From the NCBI RefSeq assembly GCF_000485595.1, contig NW_014577603.1, positions 5,653-35,091 on the forward strand: a stretch of DNA of 29,439 nucleotides, written 5' to 3'. Position 1 is the first letter of the stretch. Every line of letters begins with the position of its first letter. Positions 13,601 to 23,406 of the stretch are shown here, one piece after another. Source of the stretch: Priapulus caudatus. Lineage: Eukaryota; Priapulida; Priapulimorpha; Priapulimorphida; Priapulidae. Under the pieces are notes generated by a model that saw nothing but the letters and a program-made list of their open reading frames with translations, searched no databases and had not been told where the DNA came from. The translations under genes were made by a program, and so were the position numbers.

Positions 13601-16600
13601 TGCGTCTTCCACGTGCTACGCACAACGTAAAACAAGCGAACGTGCGCCGCCGCCGCCGCGCTAACGATCGTTTTCGGCGTCTCGGCAGGCGGAGCGGATC
13701 TCGGACGAGGCGATGTCGCTGATGACGGATAACGAGCAGCTGATCGAAGACATCAGCGGTCAGGAGGAGGAGGCGAGGCGGTTGCTGCGCGAGGGCGAGC
13801 GACAACAGAACATCGCAGACGAGATGCTTGCCGACGTCGACCGCGCCAAGGCCAAGGCCGAGGAGGCCGTTGCCAAGGGCGACGAGACTCTGACGGAGGC
13901 ACGCGAGACGCTCAAGACACTGCAGGGTGCGTGGCACGCGCGTTTTTCGGTCTCGCAGTCTCGCGCGTTGTTACTGCGCGGCGCTGCGCGAGCGTGCGTG
14001 GTGTGATCGTGTCGTACTGTGTGCTGTGTGAGCCGCGTGTGATTTTGCTGACGGATTTGTTCTGCTCGGTACTGTGGCATACATGTCGTAAGTAAACACC
14101 TAAGAGAAGAACAAAGGGGAAAGATGTCTTACCCGTGGGACTTAACAAGTGAACAGCAGTTTGATGCTCGTTTACATGCTGGCTGGTTAGCCACCTCTGA
14201 CTTCAACAGGCTAAATTAGTTGTGCGATATATGTTGAGGGTATTGTGTGTAGTAGCCAAGTGCCAACTTTTTGGCAGTTTTAGTTTACTCAATCAATCGT
14301 ACAGGTGGCTGATATAATATAACCCACCATCATCACGTTTACTATCCCTACTGTAGACTGTAACAAGCAATAATACTAGTTTGGTTACTATACTATACGT
14401 GGTTATTGGTGAACCCCCCCCCCCACCTTGTAATGTTTTTGATCTCTCTGCCGCAAACTTCGACAAGCAATAATACTATAGTATCATTACTATATTGTAC
14501 GTGATTATTGGTAAAATGTTTTCGATCTCTCCGCCGCAGACTTCGACAAGCAATAATACATACGATGCCACAGAGCTCCAGCCTTCACGTGCAGTCATAA
14601 TCTTGTAGCTACTCTTGTACAGGTAGTCGCCAAAATTACGAACATCCAGACTTGCAAATGTCACTTCATCGTTCATTTTAATAGTTACAAACGTAATGTA
14701 GTTACCAGGACCCACACGTTTGATGCCAAGCACACTCCTCTGAAAATCTCTGACTTTGTGTCTGGGTCTGTGTCCATGTCTGTGTCTATTTGTATATGTA
14801 TGTCTATGTGTATGTCTATGCCTGTGTCTGTGTCTGTGTCTGTGTCTGTGTCTGTGTCTGTGTCTATGTCTGTCTGTCTATTTGTATTTCTATATGTATG
14901 TGTATATCTGTGACTATGTCTATCTGTGAATATTTCCCTGTCTGTATCTATTTATGTGTCTGTGTCTGTCTATGACTATGTTTGTGTTTGTGTTTGTGTC
15001 CCGTGTCCGTGTCTGTCTATATCTATGTCTATGTAAATACTGTGAGAAGCCTATCAAGTGCGTGCCATGCACAGGCCAGCTGATCCACAAATAAGTGTTT
15101 CTCTAACTTTACTTGTCACATCTGTGGGACAGGTTGGCGGAAAGGACATCAAGGTCGCTGAAGACGCGATCGATCGCTCAGAGGAGGCGATGAAGCGCGC
15201 GCAGAAATACATCGTCGAGGAAGGCAAGAAAGCTTTGGAGGAGGCTCAGGCTGCATCCGACAAGTTCGGCCAGCAATCTTCTAGGATGTCTGAGATAGCG
15301 CGGGAGGCGAGAGAGGAGGCTGAGAGGTAAGCGATATCTTATATATGATTGAATAATTTCATCGGATCTCTATAGATCACATGCTAATAAAGTTTATCTC
15401 AGTTAAATCCAAATTAAGTTAAAAATAACTTACACTGACGAAATTTTTCGTCCATCTCTCCGATAGACTTCCTCAGCTCAGACCTGAAGAAGTCTATCGG
15501 AGAGATGGACGAAAAATTTCGTCAGTGTAAGTTATTTTTAACTTAATAATTTGGATCTAACTGAGATAAACTTTATTATGATATCTTATATACTGTTAAG
15601 ATACTAGGCATCGGTGGCTTACAGGTGCAGGATGTCATGTGTGGTCATTTACAGATGACCGTGTGGTTGTGTAATTATGGTTTTAACAGACGGACACAAG
15701 GATATCATAATATATTAATTAAGAAGGTGGTGAGAGAAAAATTATTAAATAAACGTAGTATTACTGGAATTGGAAAGAAATTGTGATCTTCCTCCCTACA
15801 TTATAGTTTATAGTTCATAGAGATAACAAAACAATCAGAATGATAATTTTAGACTGCTATCCATTTATATTAGGTGTCCGTCTGCAAGCTTAATACTTCT
15901 ATATATTGTTATACGTGTTTGAAAACATCTGTGAAAATTGGCATTGACATTTTAGGCATTATATATGCTAACATGTTATTTTGTTCTAACTGCCACGTGA
16001 TTAACTCTGTGGATTATGCGTCTGCTAAGCGTCTTCGGATCGTTCGTTGACTACGTGTTAACCTCGTATCGTGTGTGCTAACTTAATGCGTGCAAAAGGA
16101 GACAAGGTAAGAAGGTGAAAAGCTATCTCAAGATTTTCCTCCGTCTGAAGACGGTCTCGAGAAAAACGCGCAAGAAGGCGAGAAGGTATATGGAAGCATT
16201 GGCACACATGCCGCCGTATTTTTCTTCCTTGCATGATATGGCAGCAGTCAGCAGATGTTCTGCATGTGAGCGAGAAGAATTGGTGTAAAATATTGTCAAA
16301 TAAGTCTGAGAAAGACATTCTGCTTTTCTGTGGCATGTTATATAGCCATCGATTCAGGTTGATATTTTGGTGATAGTTGGCGTAGATGAAAGCATATTAG
16401 AATAGCTGTAGCAACAATATTATTACTTTTACAATTTTATCCTCAGTCTCATATCTTGTTATTATTTGTGCAGAAAGAATTGAGATAAATGTTGTAGATA
16501 GTTCGTAGAGGGAACCCATTTATTGTTATGAAATTATATTATTATATTATTAATTTATTGTTATTTAATTGTTATGAACAGCACTGGCATGTGCATCAAT

Positions 16601-19600
16601 TGTTGTTTTACATTCAGCTAGAGTATCCATTGCTTAGGTTTTTGACAATATTGCTACTTTCTGTCATTATGCAGTCATTATGCAGTCATTATTTAGTAAA
16701 TTTTCATTCAATAATCTAGTGGGAGGCTCTGAGAATGGAGGTCCTAATACTCTGTGAATCATGTCAGGACCAGTGTCAGAAACATTGTACAGTTGTAATA
16801 TTAGTCTTATTTGTAGCTTTTTTCATGTGATTTAAGTTGTAACAGTACTATTCATAACTGTGGAGAGATGTGATGTTTCTGACACCGGTCCCCTGCATAG
16901 CATTAGCATTGATGATGCCGCATTGGTGCACGTTTGTGTTATTATAACGCCAGCATTTCTTATCATGTTTTAGCAGATGTGTTGTAAATCTATTAAATAC
17001 ATGTTCATCAAAAATTTATGTAACTTCATGGCATCAAATGTTGGTCTACAGACTACATGTGTGTGTGGAGGAGTGCATCGGATAGTGGATCAGGTGTAGT
17101 GGAACCTGTCCGGGCGTCCTTTTCTCACAACACGTCCGTAAACGTGTTAAATTGACTACGTCACGAATTTTCTATGGTAAAATTTGTAAAATGTTTGTTG
17201 CAATTTGTTTACATTAAAAGTAAGAACTAACAGGACTAAACGTATCGTCAAATTCTTACCTGATAAGATCGTTTCTCAACTAGTTAAAAATCCAAAAAAC
17301 CTGGACGATTTGATATTATGTTCCTGACATTAATTGCTTGCTATGGATATGTATGAGTCACGAGTGTATGTTCACATCGAACAATATACTAAAATAGGAA
17401 GTATAATGCAGCAATTTAACCCTAAAACGTGAACAGAATTACTTATATTTTGTGAAAAAGTGGAATTTTTATTTTTACTATTTACGGTGACGTAATCACT
17501 TTAAGTAATGCTGCGACTGCTGCATGTGTTTGCAGGCAGGAACAGGAGGCGAAGGAGATTGAGAAGCTGGCGGCCGATGCGTTGAACACGTCGCGTGAAG
17601 CTTACGCGGTCGCCAACGCCGCCATCCAGGGTCAGGGCAAGACCACCGACGAGATCGAGAAGCTGAGAAACCAGTACGTGTGAAGACATAGACTGTGCTC
17701 ATCCCCGCGTTATTATCTATTGAGATTACCAGTCTGTCTGAGCGTGCTTTCAACTAAACTAAACCAGAATTGCTAAAATGTATCTTCTGCTTTCACGGTT
17801 GAACCAGAGTAAGCGTTATATTGGGTCGAGTCAAAATTTCCTCTGCTGCATTTCTGCACGCATTTTTGAATGAGATTATGCAATTAATGCGCGTGCTTAC
17901 ATCAGGTACTAAAATACCATAGATTGTTGTACAGTATTTCACACTCACATGCTCACATAAGGTACTATGCTACCACAGCTAGGTTGCTGTACCGTATTCC
18001 ACACTCACGTGCTCACATAAGGTACTATGCTACCACAGTTGCTGTACAGTATTCCACACTCACCTACTTACATAAGGTACTATGCTACCACAGGTTGCTG
18101 TACAGTATTCCACACTCACGTACTTACATAAGGTACTATGCTACCACAGGTTGCTGTACAGTATTCCACACTCACGTGCTCACATAAGGTACTATGCTAC
18201 CACAGGTTGCTGTACAGTATTCCACACTCACGTACTTACATAAGGTACTATGCTACCACAGGTTGCTGTACAGTATTCCACACTCACGTACTTACATAAA
18301 GGTACTATGCTACCACAGGTTGTTGTACAGTATTCCACACTCACGTACTTACATAAGGTACTATGCTACCACAGGTTGCTGTACAGTATTCCACACTCAC
18401 TTGCTTACATAGGTACTATGCTACCACAGGTTGCTGTACAGTATTCCACACCCACGTGCTTACATAAGGTACTATGCTACCACAGGTTGCTGTACAGTAT
18501 TCCACACTCACGTCGTTACATAAGGTACTATGCTACCACATGCTGCTGTCCAGTATTTCACGCTCGCTTCGGTTCGTCAGGTATTACGATGCGGAATCTG
18601 TTTGACCGTACGAAGCAGCTAGCGAGGACGCGAGGAGCAGGCGACGGAGGTCTAGCATGAGGTGCTCGAGACACTCACCGACGCCAACTCTCTGCAGCTG
18701 CCACCGTAGACTCGGCACGCGTACAACACGCAGGCGACACAGATCAGCGAGGAGGTGAGCAATCCACAGATTATAAACGATGGCTTCCGGTTTGGGTTAG
18801 GATTACCGGTTCAGTAAGTTTTTGTTCTGTGTATGAATTCTGATAAAATTGCCAATAAAATTTCCTTGAATTTCCAGTAAAAAGTCCTTGAAAAGTCCTT
18901 GAACAATTTTCAGTCCTGTATGAACCATGTTTTAAATTAAGGTTAGGTTAGGTTCTTACACGTGATGCGCATTGTCGTTTTTGGCTCAACTCTTGAACAG
19001 ACTATAACTAACCAACCAAACAGCCACCCAATTAATCGCCACCTGCGTCTTCCACGTGCTACGCACAACGTAAAACAGCGAACGTGCGCCGCCGCCACCG
19101 CGCTAACGATCGTTTGGCGTCTCGGCAGGCGGAGCGGATCTCGGACGAGGCGATGTCGCTGATGACAGATAACGAGCAGTGATGAAGACATCAGCGTCAG
19201 GAGGAGGAGGCGACGGCTCTCGCTACCGAGGGCGAGCGACAACAGAACATCGCAGACGAGATGCTTGCCGACGTCGACGCGTGCCAAGGCCAAGCGCGGG
19301 AGGCCGTCGCCAGGGCGACGAGACTCTGACAGGAGGCACGCGAGACGCTCAAGACACTGCAGGGTGCCTGGCACCAGCGCGTTTTTCGGTCTCGCAGTCT
19401 CGCGCGTCGTTACTGCGCGGCGCGGCGCGAGCGTGCGTGACGTGTGTTCGTGTGGTGTGATCGCGTTGTACTGCGTGCTGTGTGAGCCGCGTAAGAGCAG
19501 AGCAAAGGGGAAGATGTCTTACCCGTGGGACTTAACAGTGAACAGGCAGTTTGATGCTCGTTTACATGCTGGCTGGTTTAGCCACCTCTGACTTCAACAG

Positions 19601-21507
19601 GCTAAATTAGTTGTGCGATATATGTTGAGGTATTGTGTGTAGTAGCCAAGTGCCAACTTTTGGCAGTTATTAGTTTACTCAATCAATCGTACAGGTGGCT
19701 GATATGATATAACCCACCATCATCACGTTTACTATCCCTACTGTAGACTGTAACAAGCAATAATACTAGTTTGGTTACTATACTATACGTGGTTATTGTG
19801 TAACCCCCCCCCCCCACCTTGTAATGTTTTTGATCTCTCTGCCGCAAACTTCGACAAGCAATAATACTATATATCATTACTATATTGTAGCGTGATTATT
19901 GCGTAAAAATGTTTTCGATCTCTCCGCCGCAGACTTCGACAAGCAATAATACCAGTATCGTTACTATATTCAGTGCTCGAAATAAGAAAAAAAATGTGGT
20001 TGTCCGTCCGCAACAATTTCTGGTTGTCCCAAAAAAATATCCCCAAATCTCCTATTTTCAATCACATAATAATATGTCAGAAAACACCCCCAAAACACTG
20101 TGTGTACCAGAATTTTTAACAAGGGGGCCACAAAACAGCGAACTGCGCAAATAGTGGATGACTTAATATTTTAATGGCTCCTCCGCCTCCCTCTCACACC
20201 CTACGGCTCCTCTACCTTCTCTGCAATCTTTGTTTTGGGTGCCATGCGAAAAGGCGACATTTTTGTTCATTGTTCTCTGCTCCCAAGATATGTAATTGTT
20301 CAGTGGTGGATCTAGGATTCCAGGGAGGGTGAAAAACAAGCGGGGGGTATGGGGTCCTCCCCAGAAAATTTTGAAAATGTAGATCGCAGGAGATGGTATT
20401 TGCGGCACTTTTGAGTACATGTACAGCCTTCATTCTGAACAATTCTCTTTTTTAAACTTTCGGATCAACATGAATCCCACTGTTGTTTGTTTTGCATGCG
20501 GCAAAGCCATCGGAAAATTCAAAATAATAATGGAATAAAAATACCAAAATGTAGGGGTGAACTTGCTGGTTTGCTGGTTCCAAATCGAGGTTCACCTCTC
20601 ATAAATCAGAAAACCTGACATATACCAGTGTTGGAAATAGCAGCTGGTATGCATCCGCTTTCCCACACCATAGATTAATGGCGGCCGCCAGGCCTATAAG
20701 TGGCTCTGGAGAACCCAGAGAAAAACATAAATAAAGTACGTTTTTCGTCACTTTTTTCTTGGTTGTCCACCGGACAATGTCTCAGACTGTTAGGTTGTCC
20801 GCGCGCAAATTTTGTTGTCTCGGACAACCGGACAACGCTTATTTCGAGCACTGATATTGTACGTGATTATTGGTAAAATGTTTTCGATCTCTCCGCCGCA
20901 GACTTCGACAAGCAATAATACTATAGTATCATTACTATATTGTACGTGATTATCGGTCCCTATTACCAGAGCCCTGTAGCCCTGGAGACCTTGAGGCTTT
21001 CAACCACCGTGCCAAGTCCTGTGTGTTGCAGTGGCTAGGCCGAGTGTAGTGTAGTGACCCGAGAAGAAGAAGATTGGTCAAATGTTTTCGATCCCCCCCC
21101 CCCGCAGACTTTGAATAATACTAGTATCGTTACTATATTGTTGTACGTGATTATTGGTAAAATGTTTTCGATCTCTCTCCGCCGCAGACTTCGACAAGCA
21201 GGTGCGTGAGAGCGAGGGCAAGGCGAAGGAGGCGATGACGCAGGTGCCGGACATCGAGCAGCTGATAGGCGATGCCGAGAACAAGACGCAGGCGGCGCAG
21301 AACCTGCTCGCCGACGCCGAACACGACGCGACCGAGGCGCGAGACATCGCCCGCCAAGCGCAGACCATCGCAGAGGGCGCCTCCGACGTGAGTGCGATGA
21401 GCGACGCCGGTAGAGGGCGTGCGCATCGGCAAGCAGAAGCCAGAGAGAGAAAGAGCGGGAGGGGGAGGGGAGAGAGGTAGAAGGGGAAGGGAAAAAGAGA
21501 GAAGGTG

Positions 21508-21543
<36 letters not shown>

Positions 21544-23349
21544 ACATGATTATATGTGCGTGTAATTATGAAAATTTACGGTTTGTTAGTTAGAGGTATT
21601 GTGTCTTTATATGGTTGATCATTGTTGTGCTCTTCCCAAAACAATGTCGCTTACACAATGTTGTGTGTGTGCGTGCGTGCGTGCGTGCGTGCGTGCTCTG
21701 GGAGTAGTGTAAGTATGTTGTTTTGAGTGCAGAAAGTAAGGGCACTCTACTATGCACAGGATGCCGGGAATATCCGTGAGGAGGCGGGGACGACAAAGCA
21801 GCGTGCGGGAGAGCTCAAGGACGAATCCACGACCCTGGCCGATGAAGTGTCGACCTTGGACGACCTTCTCACTCAGTTGGAAAACCAGACTGGTACCAAT
21901 GAGCTTCTGGCAAAGCAGGTGAGCTAACGATTTATATTTTGGCATCGTATGAGACATCAATTCATTGATGCACAGAGAGGTGCCTGCGTTATTCATATCA
22001 ACCCATGTCATGATCAAACTTACTAAACCATGAGAAAGCAACATAGTTTGAAAATTTGATTCTCAAGTCTATTGTTTAGTGTCATTTGTGAGTCGAATTA
22101 TTCATTGTTTGTTGTTTGTAACCTAGCGACTCTTTGTATATAGTTTTTGTATCTCACACGATGAAGGTTATTGGACGTTACATAGTTGGAAGTACGTTGG
22201 AGCTAAACTGGATTTCATTGCTATTGCAGGCTCTTTCAAAGGCAGACCAAGCCAAAAAGAAGGCAACTGCCTCTTCTATTAAGGTACAGACGGCCTTGGA
22301 CACAGTTAAACAAATTCTGGACACCCTGAGTAAGTTTTGTAACACTTCTAAATCCAACCTAGTATTGCGGAGCTCCCTTAGGCAAGATGTTGAGTGTGGC
22401 TGGTGTTAAATAAGGGATATATAATAACGTTATATAAGTAAAACATAATAACTTTCATAATAAATATAAATGAAAATTACTGCTGACTTTTAAGTTTGAG
22501 TTTAGGTGTTATTGCTACGGTTTTACCAACTTTTAATGGTTTTTTTATTTAATGGTCCATAATAGACAGTCCACTTATCTATAAAGGACACTCTGCATTT
22601 CTCTTGCGTAGCAATAAGTGAGATCGGAAAGTCCAGCTGTGCTATGTAGGTTACAGAAAAAGGGGGTATAAAATGGCCGAGGTGCGCTTAGGAAAGTACA
22701 TACACAAACATTGCAAAATATCCCAAACGACCACAATCATATTTGTAAATGTTTATGTAAACAGAAACGCACCTGTGAATTGAAGTACGATGTTAGTGAA
22801 GAGAATTATAGATCAAAAACCTAGAATAGTCCTATCCTACCCATGTTATAAAAGAGCTGTTTATACCCCTTCTTATCTGATCTCAATATGGCGGCGGGGA
22901 CTTTCCGATTTTGCTTATTCTGCAGTGACAAAACTTCTATAGAACAGAAACGTGTCTATAACGAGCACTTTTGGAATTTATAGATTTGACTTTATGTAAC
23001 TCTCACTTAACAGTATTTGCGTGATATTAACCGATTGTTATCGATATGATCAAGAGTAGATAATATAACTATATGTTAATAAATTTAATATTAATTATAT
23101 AATTTAAATATATTTTTATATATAAATTTAATATAAATATAAATAATGTTAAAATAATGTTATATTATCTACTCTTGATATGATCTTGCAGACAATCTGG
23201 ATAGTGTTGATGAGGTCAGGCTGAATGAGTTGGAAAGAGACCTGGAGGAGGCAGAGAAGCGACTGAAGGATGCCAACCTGGAGGAGAGAGTGCAGGAGCT
23301 GCGTGTTGCAAACGAGCAGCAGAGTCAGTGGGTGAAAGACTACAGGTAC

Positions 23350-23406
<57 letters not shown>

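Larger units (their letters stand above)
13081..14559 (+). repeat. Duplicated block, copy 1 (intact, out of order)
   Basis: This block matches 18541-19952 almost throughout: intron end, exon, intron, exon, and the next intron up to the splice-site array. Copy 1 has intact homopolymers and open exons. It differs by one segment of about 67 bp (about 14037-14103) absent from copy 2 and by small substitutions. Both edges are sharp: about 10 bases after the exon 12 donor, and at 14559 inside an array unit. Confidence 0.93.
18541..19952 (+). repeat. Duplicated block, copy 2 (in order, indel-riddled)
   Basis: Second copy of 13081-14559. It is in the order expected from the protein (between exons 14 and 17), but has many single-base losses, mostly in runs: ggg to gg in the telomere-like words, ccgggttt to ccggttt, aacaagcg to aacagcg, ttttcgg to ttgg. 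It lacks the 67-bp segment of copy 1 and has a small extra GTGTTCGTGT-type stretch near 19441-19455. Confidence 0.93.

Noticed and set aside
13130-13926. Copy-1 exon pair as a mutually exclusive alternative cassette
   Set aside because: Its exit phase does not fit exon 13 and it encodes the same sequence as the later pair; LE10-LE11 would still be missing.
14790-14975. Val/Cys-rich frame
   Set aside because: Translation of the TGTGTC microsatellite.
16084-16287. Lys/Arg-rich frame in intron 13
   Set aside because: No ATG near its start, stop directly upstream, no recognisable family; the opposite strand is also open.
17892-18541. CRISPR-like array of direct repeats
   Set aside because: The 56-bp units are contiguous without variable spacers, in an animal intron.
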